A stretch of DNA of 64,000 bases from Xenopus tropicalis (lineage: Eukaryota > Chordata > Amphibia > Anura > Pipidae). Each line of letters starts with the position of its first letter. Within the stretch, counting starts at the first letter, position 1. The translations under genes and the position numbers were made by a program. The notes under the pieces were generated by a model. It was given only the letters and a program-made list of their open reading frames with translations. It ran no database searches and was not told the DNA's origin. Where the stretch lies: assembly GCF_000004195.4 (NCBI RefSeq), contig NC_030678.2, forward strand, positions 57,505,378-57,569,377, written 5' to 3'. This document shows, piece by piece, positions 1 through 10,458 of this stretch.

Positions 1-49
1 TTTGTGAATTTTTTGGCAAATTGAAATGGGACAGATTCACTCATCACTA
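1..49. repeat. End fragment of a hAT-like MITE
   Basis: The sequence up to the CTCATCACTA terminus matches the end of the repeat near 57420-57510, which reads GATTCGCTCATCACT. The same style of end, with decay, occurs near 11560-11585. The element is cut off by the window edge, so no target duplication can be checked. The hAT assignment is inferred from the TAGTGATGAG-type terminus. Confidence 0.5.
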
Positions 50-60
50 CCCCACATTAA

Positions 61-179
61 TGCATTTTCTAAGGCTGATGGCCCACGGACATGGAAAGGC
101 CTACGCATCACTTTGGTTTTCTGAAGTTGTGAGAAGTTACTGCGGGAGGAAACTTTGTGCGACTTCAGAAAGCTGAAGC
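61..179. repeat. Fragment of the GGGCTGTGAC (Harbinger-like) MITE family
   Basis: Phrases such as GGAAACTTTGTGCGACTTC resemble the interior of copies at 13190-13240 and 60461-60500. The fragment stops where the foldback at 180 begins and does not resume after it. It is therefore a partial copy, not one cleanly interrupted by the foldback. Confidence 0.4.
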
Positions 180-453
180 ATGCTTTAGAAGAAAATACCT
201 GTAAAAACTTGGCTTCCTGTCATTAGAACAAAGGCGATATGGCGATGCCGGGGAAAGTATCAGGAGAAGCATCAACTATGCGGCGATTGATTGATCGAGC
301 CTAGCCTGACTTCTGTAGGAAGGAGTCAGGCTAGGCTCGATCAATCGATCGCCGCATAGTTGATTCATCTCCCGATACTTTCCCCAGTATGCCGTATCGC
401 CTTTGTTTAAATGACAGGAAGCCGAGTTTAACAGGTATTTTCTTCTAAAGCAT
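180..453. repeat. Long foldback (inverted repeat), two arms of about 130 bp
   Basis: The left arm (180-311) and right arm (324-453) are reverse complements with about 90% identity by eye, around a 12-nt centre. The inner 36 bp are almost perfect (AGCCTAGCCTGACT against AGTCAGGCTAGGCT). No protein is encoded. It is probably a foldback MITE. If transcribed, it would form a long hairpin. Confidence 0.8.
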
Positions 454-1335
454 TCAAAATAACAAATGGTTTGCAGGATAGGGCAATTATTGGGGGAGGG
501 TAGAATAGATTTTTTAGTTAAAAATTTTTAGTGTTACTTTTCCTTTAAGTAGCTGTTGCTGTGTCAGTGAAGTCTATCAGGGCCCCAGCCACATACCGAA
601 GAGTCTAAAGCGGGAAGTTAGCAAAAGGTCTGGTTAGAGCACGTTATGGACAAAATTGAACCCAAAGGTATTAAAATAAAAGCACTTACTTCTATTTTAC
701 ATGGTTTAGTGCATTGTATACATTTATGGTATATATACCCTTCAAGCATGCAAAATATCCTTCCCCCACCCTAACAAATAAATGAGCTTCTGAGCCCCTA
801 GAACCAAAAATGTACTGTAGCATTTTCTCATAGAAGTGGTTTCCCTTCCCCCTTTATTTCTTTATTATGGGAATATATAATCAGTTTTTGAACTGGAACA
901 TCCGTAAGAGAATGTAAAAATTGAACACAGACTGAAAGATGGAGTTTTAACATTCGAAAGTACACATATGGGGAAGATTAAAGGGGATCTGCGGTGAATC
1001 GTTTTTTTTTTCTTTTTTAAAAAATGAAAGAAAATGTAGGTACAAAATCCCAGGCTTTCTTTCACTGCTCTCTAGGGAGTTTTTTCACTTTATATAACAT
1101 AACTGAGCAAGCAACATTTTTTATCAGATGCTCCAGATAATGATTTGTTTCTCAGCTCCTAACTTTGCATTATATCAGGCATGTCAAACTGAAGCCATCC
1201 AGATGCAGTTCAACATTTTAGCTGAGGATTATGGGAGTTGTTGAACAGCTTAAGTGCAGTACAGCTGAGACACCTACATTCGATTTAAATAGGTAATGTA
1301 AATATGTGTCAGAGCTTATAATTGTGCACGTTTTA
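454..1335. other. Mostly unique AT-rich sequence
   Basis: No coding signal was recognised. A short tail ending GTTACTTTTCCT before TTAA (about 500-548) looks like one end of the AGGAACAGTAACAC foldback family seen complete at 43097-43515. Nothing else stands out. Confidence 0.5.
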
Positions 1336-1339
1336 TCTA

Positions 1340-1600
1340 AAGGGATTCTGTCATGATTTTTATGGTATACTTTTTTATTTTTAAATTACACTGTTTATAT
1401 AGCAAATAATTTACTCTGCCATTTAAAATTTTACTCTTGAACCATTTTTTTAGCTGTAATATTGGTATGTAGGCAGCCAAGTCAGTGCATTGTGCCTGAT
1501 TCTGAGCTTTCAGAAGGAGCCAGCACTACACATTAGAACTTTCAGATAAACTATCATTTCTCCAACTCCCATGTAACCGGAGAAGTCCTAAACCGGACTT
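1340..1600. repeat. Interspersed repeat shared with 34815-35040
   Basis: About 200 bp, including TTACACTGTTTATATAGCAA and CAGTGCATTGTGCCTGA, recurs in the same orientation at 34815-35040 with scattered substitutions. The family was not recognised. It begins after an AAAGGGATTCTGTCATG-type start, as in other MITEs here. Confidence 0.65.
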
Positions 1601-2125
1601 GGATTTCTTACTATTGAGTGCTATTCTGATACCTACTAGGGACTGCTATCTTGCTACTTTCCCATTGTTCCATTGTTTCCCATAACAATATTCCTTTACG
1701 TTACAGATAACAAGGACCCTATTTCTAAGTAAGTGTCTCTAAATAAAAGAAAAGCTTTGCTTGGGTTATTACAGAGAGTAATGTAGCCTGTTGTAAAATA
1801 TAAGGATATTAGAAGTCGCCAAAGAGTTCCTTGGTAAATGTTAATATTATGAAATATCAAGGCAAGGAGAACATTATTTCTTATAATGGGTTATAAGCTG
1901 AATATGAACCTATTTAACTGTATTTTCTTTTCTGCAAAAAAATGATCACTGATTAATAAATCTCCTCCATAATGAAATTTCTACTGATACACTAGAATCT
2001 GTGGGTAAAAGCGACAAATATAGTGAGTATGAACCATTTTTACGTAGAGTTTCTATTTACCTTTAATTCTCAATCCATTCCCTTTTAACAAAACATTTAC
2101 TTCAAATCACAAAACAAACAAACCA
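1601..2125. other. Unique AT-rich sequence
   Basis: No gene, repeat partner or structured element was recognised in this stretch. Confidence 0.5.
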
Positions 2126-2300
2126 AAATACAATTCTGTCCCACTAATGGGCCCTGGTGCAGGACGTGCAACCTAGCCCCCCACTCCTTCCTGGATGCAC
2201 GTTTTCTCTATTCCAGAAGATGTGATACGGCCTCTAGTGGGCCACTAGGGGGCGCGGGCCCGGGTGCAAGCAGGTCCTTGGAAGTTATGCCCCTGCGATT
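2126..2300. repeat. GC-rich repeat-like fragment
   Basis: A GC-rich island in AT-rich surroundings, with an imperfect inverted pair (CCTCTAGTGG and CCACTAGGGG) at its centre. It reads like part of a dispersed repeat, but no second copy occurs in this window. Confidence 0.35.
2242..2255 (+). promoter_or_regulatory. CTCF-like core motif
   Basis: CCACTAGGGGGCGC matches the remembered vertebrate CTCF core CCASYAGRKGGCRS at all 14 positions. It lies in the GC-rich fragment about 190 bp left of the truncated Gypsy gag fragment. Binding is not shown by a motif match. Confidence 0.35.
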
Positions 2301-2443
2301 ACCTTTACAGAGGGTACTCTCAGTGTAATATCTCCACCACACTAAATTATCAATTAGTTATTTAAATTGGGTGCTAGAGTGATTGTCATTTCCCCTATTA
2401 TGAAATTAATAATCGTAATACACTCTGCACATCCTTATTGATG

Positions 2444-2979
2444 TTCCCCTGGCGAAGCCTACGAATCGCGGCATCGGCAGTGGATGCACGATCCGGGTCA
2501 TCGTAGAGAATCGCCATGGAGGCAAAAAATTCGTCTAAGGAAGAACGGGCTGGGTCTGAGGTGGGCAATCTGAGGGCCCAAATCTGAGGGTCACCCTGAA
2601 GGAGGGTCATTACAAATCTTACTCTCTCCTCATCAGTAGAGAATGAATGAGGAAAGAAACTAAGATATAGTTTACACGCCTCTTTAAATATGAAAAATTT
2701 GGATCGGTCCCCACAGAATTTTTCAGGGAAGGCAATCTTAGGTTCTTGGGGCCTAATGGTGTTACTCCATATGTTAGCAGAACCTACAGGAGGAGAAGAT
2801 CCAGGACTGGACCGCTGCTGTGGGGTTTCCAGTTTACGGGTCAGATTATGGAAACCCTGCAGGAGATAGTTTTGTTTCTGCTCCTGTTCCTCTAGGCATT
2901 GAAGCAAGGTGGTCAGCAACACTTCAGTGGTGGAGGAGGCAGATGGAGCAGCAGCGGCTTCGTGACCATAGTCTTCCAT
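2444..2979 (-). pseudogene. Truncated extra gag fragment of the Gypsy element
   Basis: A second copy of the first ~535 nt of gag lies downstream (minus orientation) of the inner LTR. It starts at ATG 2979 with MEDYGHE and runs through the leucine-rich N-terminal segment and part of the capsid-like domain. At about 2444 homology stops abruptly inside TTCCCCTGGCG and unrelated DNA follows. By eye it differs from the equivalent 9911-10446 segment at only a few positions, including GCATTG against GCGTTG near 2898. The primer site (2981-2991) lies between it and the LTR. This LTR therefore serves as 3' LTR of copy 1 and 5' LTR of this fragment. A recombination product or truncated tandem copy is the simplest reading. 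No function is expected. Confidence 0.9.
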
Positions 2980-2991
2980 GGCCCGTGATAA

Positions 2992-3631
2992 TGTCACGGT
3001 CGGCACCCAATACCAGAACAAGTGCCAAGCACCCTGGTCTCGGCTCGTGCTTCACCAGTAGCGTGACCGCCTTTGGCTTTGGGAGGAGCCCTCAGCTACT
3101 CGGATGCCACCTGGACTTATACAAGAGGTGCAGAGCAGGAGTTCTGGCTAGCAATGGGGCACGACGGTAGAAAGTCTTAAGGCCAATGGTCACGGTACAG
3201 ATAGGAGTAGGCAAATACGTGGTCAGACAGGCTGGGTCGAGGCGGGCAGATAACTAGGATCGTCAGGCAGGCAATGGGTCAAACCGGATAATCAAACAGA
3301 AGGATGAGGCGGAAACAGTAGTCAGGGACAGGCACGGATCAGGATACAGAAATCAGAGTCGTCAAAGCCAGGCAGGGTCAAAACAGGAGCAACAGGACGC
3401 ATAAAGCACAAAACAGGCACCAGGAGTAAAAACCTATCACGGGCAATGAGTCAGATGCAAAGGGCCCTTTAAATAGTTTAAATTTCGCGCCTTTGCGCGC
3501 TGACGTCATGACGTCAGCGCGCATGCGCCTTTAAAAATGCGGAAGTGCGCGCACGCGCGCACTAAGAGGAGACCGGCACATTGGACGGACGGCGCGGCGG
3601 GCGTCCCCGCCGAGCCGGTAAGGCCCTTACA
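2992..3631 (-). repeat. Gypsy LTR, 640 bp (inner, 3' LTR of copy 1)
   Basis: On the plus strand it begins TGTCACGGTCGG and ends CCCTTACA, immediately before the polypurine-tract complement at 3632-3645. It carries one 27-bp GC-rich unit near its U3 end, against two in the partner LTR (10459-11125). Apart from that unit and the terminal base I see about one substitution between them (GGGGCACGACGG against GGGGCATGACGG). The CRE palindrome is at 3494-3523 and the primer-complementary segment at 3434-3444. Confidence 0.93.
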
Positions 3632-6496
3632 TTACCCCCCTCTCCAGGGGGGGCCACTGGACCCCCAGGTCTCTCAGGAAACCTACAATGGAATTGTTTC
3701 CTGAGACGGTTAGCCTTGATGTCATTAACTGAAATCCAAGAATTCTCTTCAGGGCCATAGCCCTTCCACCTGACTAAGTACTGGAGCCGACCACGCACCA
3801 TACGAGAGTCGAGAAGCTCCTGTACCTCAAACTCGGACTGCCCATCAACCAATACTGGGGGAGGAACAGGCAATACACGGACCTGGGGAGCTGGCTTTAA
3901 CAGAGAAACGTGGAAAGAATCAGAAATCTTAAAGGTTTGCGGAAGTTTAAGACGAACAGAAGAGGGGTTTATAACCTCAGTAATAGCATAAGGACCAATG
4001 AATCTAGGCCCCAACTTAAGAGAAGGGATTCTCAACTTAATATTCTTTGTGGATAACCAGACAGAATCACCGACTTGATAGTGGGGAGCCTCCCTGCGAG
4101 ATCTGTCAGCAGATCTCTTTTGGATAGCAGTAGCTTTAGAAAGTGACTCATGAACATTGGACCAAATTTTAGCAAACTGAGTAATCGAGGAATTAACAGA
4201 GGGCACAGACGACAAAAAACCGGAAAACGAAAATGCTTTTGGATGCAAACCATTAACAATGAAAAAAGGAGACTGACCAGTAGAGGAGTGAGTGGCGTTA
4301 TTATACGCAAATTCTGCCCAGGGTAATAGTTCCGCCCAAGAGGACTGATTGTCAGACACATAACACCTCAGAAATTGTTCAAGTGACTGGTTAACTCTTT
4401 CAGTTTGCCCATTAGTCTGAGGGTGATATGCGATGGAAAATGATAATTCAATCCCAACCAGAGAACAGAATGCTTGCCAAAATTTAGAAACAAATTGCAC
4501 CCCTCTATCCGAAACAATGTTAATCGGAAATCCATGTAACCTGAAAATATTAGACACAAATAAATCAGCCAAAGATTTAGCGGAAGGGAGGTGTGGGAGG
4601 GGAATGAAGTGACTCATCTTACTAAACCTATCCACTACCACCCAAATTACCGTTTTACCTTGAGAGGGAGGAAGATCTACAATAAAATCCATCGAGAGAT
4701 GGGACCAGGGTCTGTCAGGGATTGGCAGTGACCTTAACAATCCCTGAGAAAGGTTTCTGGAAGACTTAGATCTATGACAGACAGAACATGAATTAACAAA
4801 AGCTTTGACATCTCAAGTGAGGGAGGGCCACCAAACGCTACGAGACAGGAGAGACACGGTCTTGGTAATGCCAGGGTGCCCCGCCAATTTGGAATCGTGA
4901 GCTTCTTTTAACACCTGTTCCCTGAGATTTTCAGGAACAAATAGCCTCCCAGAGGGGGTCCCAACTGGGGCAGAAGACTGAACTGTGGATAAAAGGTTGG
5001 TGAGATCAACCCCCAGAGCTGCCACAATCAACTCACCCGGGATAATGGGTATGCACTCCCTAGAGTCAGGAGGATTAGATTCAAAACTCCTAGAGAGTGC
5101 ATCAGCTTTAGTGTTTTTGGAGCCAGGCCTATAAGTAATAGAAAAATTAAACCTGGTGAAGAATAGAGCCCACCTAGCCTGTCTAGGGTTCAATCGTTTG
5201 GCCGACTCAATATATAATAAATTTTTATGATCTGTAAATACGGAAACAGCATGTTTAGCCCCCTCCAGTAAGTGCCGCCATTCTTCAAAGGCCCACTTAA
5301 TTGCTAACAGTTCTCTATTACCAATATCGTAGTTGATTTCAGAAGGGGAAAAATTTTTAGAGAAAAATGCACAAGGGTGCAGTTTGTTAGTCAAAGGGTG
5401 CCTTTGAGAGAGAACCGCCCCAGCCCCAACCTCAGAGGCATCGACCTCAACAATAAAAGGAAGGGCGGAATCAGGATGATGGAGAATGGGGGCAGATACA
5501 AATTCTTTCTTAAGAAAATTAAATGCTTGCACAGCCTCAGAAGGCCACAAGCTGGGATCTGCTCCCTTCTTAGTAAGGTCAGTGATGGGGGCAACAATCA
5601 GGGAAAAGTTTTTAATGAACTGACGATAATAGTTGGCGAAACCTAAAAACCTTTGGGTAGCACGTAGTGAAAGAGGTTGTGTCCAGTCCAGAACTGCTCT
5701 TACTTTCTCTGGATCCATTTCTAGACCCTTACTAGAAATATAGAATCCCAAGAACTGAACGGATTTAACCTCAAAAGTGCATTTTTCAAGTTTTGCATAC
5801 AAATTATTTCCCCTTAACCTTCGTAACACCTCTTTGACATGACTACGATGGTCACTTAGATTAGAGGAGAAAATCAAAATGTCATCCAGATAGACCACTA
5901 CGAACACCCCCAGCAAATCCCGGAAAATGTCATTGACAAATTCTTGGAACACAGCGGGAGCATTGCAGAGACCAAAAGGCATTACTAAGTATTCATAGTG
6001 GCCATCCCTAGTGTTGAAAGCGGTTTTCCACTCATCCCCTTCCCTGATACGAATGAGATTGTAAGCACCTCTAAGGTCTAGTTTAGTATAGATGTTGGCA
6101 CCCTTAACGCGATCAAAGAGCTCAGAAATTAGTGGAAGGGGATAGCGGTTCTTAACAGTAATCTTGTTAAGCCCCCTATAGTCAATACATGGGCGAAGAC
6201 CTCCGTCCTTCTTGCCCACAAAAAAGAATCCAGCACCGGCAGGGGAATTTGAGGGCCTAATGAACCCTCTTTCTAGATTTTCGGAAATATACTCTCTCAT
6301 TGCCTGGGCCTCGGGTAATGAAAGAGGATAAGTTCTCCCTCTGGGGGGAGTAGAGCCAGGAATGAGGTCAATTGGGCAATCATAACGCCTATGAGGTGGT
6401 AGTGTCTCGGCAGCTTTTTTTGAAAACACATCAATATAGTTATTATAAGCTGCGGGTAAGCCCTCCAGGGACGTGACTGCCACTATAGGAAAAATA

Positions 6497-8111
6497 CAGT
6501 GGAGGAAATAATTATTTGACCCCTCACTGATTTTGTAAGTTTGTCCAATGACAAAGAAATGAAAAGTCTCAGAACAGTATCATTTCAATGGTAGGTTTAT
6601 TTTAACAGTGGCAGATAGCACATCAAAAGGAAAATCGAAAAAATAACTTTAAATAAAAGATAGCAACTGATTTGCATTTCATTGAGTGAAATAAGTTTTT
6701 GAACCCTCTAACAAAAAAAGACTTAATACTTAGTGGAAAAACCCTTGTTTGCAAGCACAGAGGTCAAACGTTTCTTGTAATTGATGACCAAGTTTGCGCA
6801 CATTTTAGGAGGAATGTTGGTCCCACTCCTCTTTGCAGATCATCTCTAAATCCCTAAGGTTTCGAGGCTGTCTCTGTGCAACTCTGAGCTTGAGCTCCCT
6901 CCATAGGTTTTCTATTGGATTAAGGTCCGGAGACTGACTAGGCCACTCCATGACCTTAATGTGCTTCTTCTTGAGCCACTCCTTTGTTGCCTTTGCTGTA
7001 TGTTTTGGGTCATTGTCGTGCTGGAACACCCATCCACGACCCATTTTCAGTTTCCTGGCAGAGGGAAGGAGGTTGTCGTTCAGGATTTCACGATACATGG
7101 CTCCGTCCATTTTCCCGTTAATGCGAATAAGTTGTCCTGTGCCCTTAGCAGAAAAACACCCCCAAAGCAAAATGTTTCCACCCCCATGCTTGATGGTGGG
7201 GACGGTGTTTTGGGGGTCATAGGCAGCATTTTTCTTCCTCCAAACACAGCGAGTTGAGTTAATGCCAAAGAGCTCTATTTTGGTCTCATCAGACCACAGC
7301 ACCTTCTCCCAGTCACTCACAGAATCATTCAGGTGTTCATTGGCAAACTTCAGACGGGCCTGCACATGTGCCTTCTTGAGCAGGGGGACCTTGCGAGCCC
7401 TGCAGGATTTTAATCCATTGCGGTGTAATGTGTTTCCAATGGTTTTCTTGGTGACTGTGGTCCCTGCTAATTTGAGGTCATTAACTAACTCCTCCCGTGT
7501 AGTTCTAGGATGCTTTTTCACCTTTCTCAGAATCATTGACACCCCACGAGGTGAGATCTTGCGTGGAGCCCCAGAGCGAGGTCGATTGATGGTCATTTTG
7601 TGCTCCTTCCATTTTCGAACAATCGCACCAACAGTTGTCACCTTCTCTCCCAGCTTCTTGCTAATGGTTTTGTAGCCCATTCCAGCCTTGTGCAGGTCTA
7701 CAATTTTGTCTCTGACATCCTTGGACAGCTCTTTGGTCTTTCCCATGTTGGAGAGTTTGGAGTCTGCTTGATTGATTGATTCTGTGGACAGGTGTCTTTT
7801 ATACAGGTGACTAGTTAAGACAGGTGTCCTTAATGAGGTTGACTAATTGAGTAGAAGTGTCTAACCACTCTGTGGGAGCCAGAACTCTTAATGGTTGGTA
7901 GGGGTTCAAAAACTTATTTCACTCAATGAAATGCAAATCAGTTGCTATCTTTTATTTAAAGTTATTTTTTCTATTTTCCTTTTGATGTGCTATCTGCCAC
8001 TGTTAAAATAAACCTACCATTGAAATGATACTGTTCTGAGACTTTTCATTTCTTTGTCATTGGACAAACTTACAAAATCAGTGAGGGGTCAAATAATTAT
8101 TTCCTCCACTG
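6497..8111 (-). mobile_element. Tc1/mariner transposon, 1615 bp, inserted in the Gypsy pol
   Basis: The ends are CAGTGGAGGAAATAATTATT and its reverse complement, flanked by TA at 6495-6496 and 8112-8113, the Tc1 target duplication. The terminal inverted repeats span about 210 bp (6497-6706 and 7902-8111) and look nearly identical, as in Tc1 elements with long inverted repeats. They enclose one transposase gene on the minus strand. The interrupted site corresponds to uninterrupted sequence near 53262 in copy 2, an empty-site control. Near-identical arms and a nearly complete gene suggest a recent insertion. Confidence 0.97.
6805..7746 (-). pseudogene. Tc1 transposase (DD34E), C-terminus frameshifted
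   Basis: A cut-and-paste transposase acting on the flanking inverted repeats. Start ATG at 7746, 313 codons. Residues 1-50 and about 65-115 form the two N-terminal helix-turn-helix (paired-like) DNA-binding parts, joined by a GRPR-like basic linker ([10 protein letters not shown]). The catalytic triad is intact: D153 (WSDET), D244 ([10 protein letters not shown]) and E279 ([11 protein letters not shown]), the same numbering as in other vertebrate Tc1 transposases. The family is normally about 340 residues. Here the frame ends early after EEWDQHSS. A family-like C-terminal tail continues in another frame just downstream to about 6735, so a single-base indel near 6815-6825 is inferred. The catalytic core is complete but the tail is lost. 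Whether activity survives is unknown. Confidence 0.93.
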
Positions 8112-8524
8112 TACATGAACCCATACAATTAGGTCCCCATTGAATAATTTTCCCAGATGCCCAGTCAATTGTGGGGTTATGAGTCTGGAGCCACGGCAAC
8201 CCCAAAATGAGTGGAGAGGTAGCACCCTTTATGATATAAAGTGCTAACTCCTCGCAATGAGAATTTATACTCATAGACAGAGACATAGTTTTCTCAGAAA
8301 CCAATCCTGATCCTAAAGGTCTTTGATCTACTGCCATGATTCGCATGGGGGTATTTAAAGGAAATAAAGGTACACCAAATTTGGCTGCAAAAGCAGCATC
8401 CAAAAAATTCCCCTCCGCCCCCGAATCCACAAAAGCAGATACCTTGACCGAGCCCGTGGGCCAGGTTAATTTGACCGGAATCAAAATCCTAGAGGCAAAT
8501 AGGGGAGAGGAAACACCTGCACCC

Positions 8525-8565
8525 AAATGGAGCTCCCTTTCTCCATTTAGGCTTGGGAGTTTCCC
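8525..8565 (-). promoter_or_regulatory. Copy 1 gag-pol frameshift signal
   Basis: GGGAAAC (8565-8559) is read as G GGA AAC in the gag frame, 9 nt before the gag stop (8547-8549). A stem-loop follows (AAATGGAG 8548-8541, CTCCATTT 8532-8525). The loop has one base changed relative to copy 2, so pairing with CTCCCCT at 8507-8501 would contain one mismatch. The pseudoknot would be weaker in this copy. Confidence 0.75.
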
Positions 8566-10446
8566 GGCCTCTTAGAGCATTGATTTAAGAAATGACCCTT
8601 CTCCCCACAGTATATACACAACCCTTGGGAACGCCTGCAAGCCTTTTCCTCAGGAGTAGAGATGTAGCGAACCTCACAAAAAAAGTTTGCGAACCCGTTT
8701 GCGAACTTCCGCCAAAAAGTGCGAACTTTTGCGAACTTTGTGAACCCCATAGACTTCAATGGGAAGGCGAACTTTAAAACCTAGAAAAGCCTTTTCTGGC
8801 CAGAAACCTGATTTTAAAGTTGTTTAAAGGGTGCCATGACCTGGACAGGGGCATGCAGGAGGGGGATCAAGGGCAAAAATTTATCTGAAAAATACGTTGT
8901 TGACACAGCGTTGCGTTTTGTGCTGTAAAGGGCAGAAATCACACTACATTTCTAAACTTGTGTAATAAATTGCTTTAAAACGTCCGGCGTCTACATGCCA
9001 ATCAAGTCGTGTAAAGGTTACAGCCGGTTCAATGTGTGGTTGGTGCTTAGTGCACTACTATGTGCAGCACACCTGTCTCCAACACACACAGACGGAGCTG
9101 CAGTACACAATGAAAAGAAGACTAGAGTAACAGTTATCAGAAAATAAAAGCAGTCCTTACAAGGACTATTGGGTTACAGATGAGATCAGCAGGACAGCTG
9201 TCCCCAGCAGCTACATACAGAGCAGTAGAAAGTATATTACTAGTCAGCAAAGCTACCTAAACTGTCCCTCAAACCCCTGCACAGCTCTCTCCCTATGCTA
9301 ACTCATCAAGCACACACAGGCAGAATGTAAAATGGCTGCTGGGCTTCAGTTTATATATGGAAGGGAGTGGTCTGGGGGTGGTCCAGGAGGGAGAGCTGCC
9401 TGATTGGCTGCCATGTATCTGCTGGCTCTGGGGTGAGAGGTCAGAATTTGGCTCCAGCTAAGGCGAACCCAAAATTGCGAACTTCGCTAAAAGTTCGCGA
9501 ACTTGCGAACTTGCGAACACCCGATTTTCGTGCGAATTAGTTCTCCGGCGAACAGTTCGCTACATCTCTACTCAGGAGATAAGCGGGAAATGCCCAACTG
9601 CATGGGTTCCTCCTGAGGTAAAGGTACGGAGGGGCCAGCACATTCAAAATTAGATACAGCTTTGGGAGAGCTGAAAAAATTAGAACGAAGAGAGGTATTC
9701 CTCTCACCCCTTCTTTCCCTCTGTCTCCTATCTACCTGGATGGCTAAAGACATGAGGTCATCCAGGTTAGAAGATAGGGGGTAGTTGACCAGACTATCCT
9801 TGATGGAATCAGACAGGCCTATACGAAACTGACTGCGCAAGGCCATGTCATTCCAGCCAGTTTCTACTGCCCACCGACGGAATTCAGTGCAATACACCTC
9901 CACATCCCGTTTCCCCTGGCGAAGCCTACGAATCGCGGCATCGGCAGTGGATGCACGATCCGGGTCATCGTAGAGAATCGCCATGGAGGCAAAAAATTTG
10001 TCTAAGGAAGAACGGGCTGGGTCTGAGGTGGGCAATCTGAGGGCCCAAATCTGAGGGTCACCCTGAAGGAGGGTCATTACAAATCTTACTCTCTCCTCAT
10101 CAGTAGAGAATGAATGAGGAAAGAAACTAAGATATAGTTTACACACCTCTTTAAATATGAAAAATTTGGATCGGTCCCCACAGAATTTTTCAGGGAAGGC
10201 AATCTTAGGTTCTTGGGGCCTAATGGTGTTACTCCATATGTTAGCAGAACCTACAAGAGGAGAAGATCCAGGACTGGACCGCTGCTGTGGGGTTTCCAGT
10301 TTACGGGTCAGATTATGGAAACCCTGCAGGAGATAGTTTTGTTTCTGCTCCTGTTCCTCTAGGCGTTGAAGCAAGGTGGTCAGCAACACTTCAGTGGTGG
10401 AGGAGGCAGATGGAGCAGCAGCGGCTTCGTGACCATAGTCTTCCAT
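8547..10446 (-). pseudogene. Copy 1 gag, interrupted by a hAT MITE
   Basis: The structural protein of the Gypsy element. ATG at 10446 sits in a Kozak-like GGGCCATGG one base past the primer site. The product begins MEDYGHEAAAAP, then a leucine/glutamine-rich, possibly coiled-coil stretch (LLTTLLQRLEEQEQKQNYLL). A retrotransposon capsid-like domain follows, then a CCHC zinc knuckle (CIYCGEKGHFLNQC). A 914-bp MITE (8657-9570) splits the gene just before the knuckle. The reading stops at once because the MITE begins with TAG in frame. The remaining 3' part (8547-8648) contains the knuckle and the frameshift heptamer. Trp71, lost in copy 2, is intact here. Residue counts and order match copy 2 gag (325 codons). 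Confidence 0.92.
8657..9570. mobile_element. Non-autonomous hAT element (914 bp) inserted in gag
   Basis: It is flanked by a perfect 8-bp target duplication CTCAGGAG (8649-8656 and 9571-9578), and the uninterrupted site exists in copy 2 near 53806. The terminal inverted repeat is TAGAGATGTAGCGAAC. Both subterminal regions carry many GCGAAC/GTTCGC hexamers, typical of hAT transposase-binding ends. No transposase reading frame is present. Confidence 0.95.
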
Positions 10447-10447
10447 G

Positions 10448-10458
10448 GCCCGTGATAA
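10448..10458 (-). other. Copy 1 primer-binding site (self-priming type)
   Basis: On the minus strand TTATCACGGGC directly follows the 5' LTR. It is complementary, with one terminal G-U pair, to GCCCGTGATAG inside the same LTR (10911-10901). An identical site sits at 2981-2991 beside the inner LTR. Confidence 0.8.

Larger units (their letters stand above)
3562..8565 (-). pseudogene. Copy 1 pol: protease-RT-RNase H-integrase-chromodomain, disrupted
   Basis: The protease part (8114-8565) has the catalytic FVDSGAEGNFLD motif. Tc1 then interrupts the protease-RT linker. RT, RNase H and the first part of integrase follow at 6483-4813, including the YLDD box, and the frame stops at a TGA (4813-4815) in SLT*DVKAF where copy 2 has CGA (Arg), a CpG-type transition. 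The rest of integrase (SMDFIVD, IVSDRGVQF, QTNGQTERVN), the GPRFIGPY segment and a chromodomain (YLVRWKGYGPEENSW) run to 3562. The last ~23 codons are inside the LTR. The flanks of Tc1 match copy 2 without indels, so the insertion itself breaks the frame. Entry is by -1 frameshift from gag near 8559-8565. Confidence 0.93.

Noticed and set aside
6950..7675. Plus-strand open frames inside the Tc1 element
   Set aside because: They are antisense to a clear transposase with an intact catalytic triad.
8547..8759. Zinc-knuckle open frame beginning MKSMGFTKF
   Set aside because: The first half is MITE sequence and the second half is gag. It is only a junction artefact of the hAT insertion.
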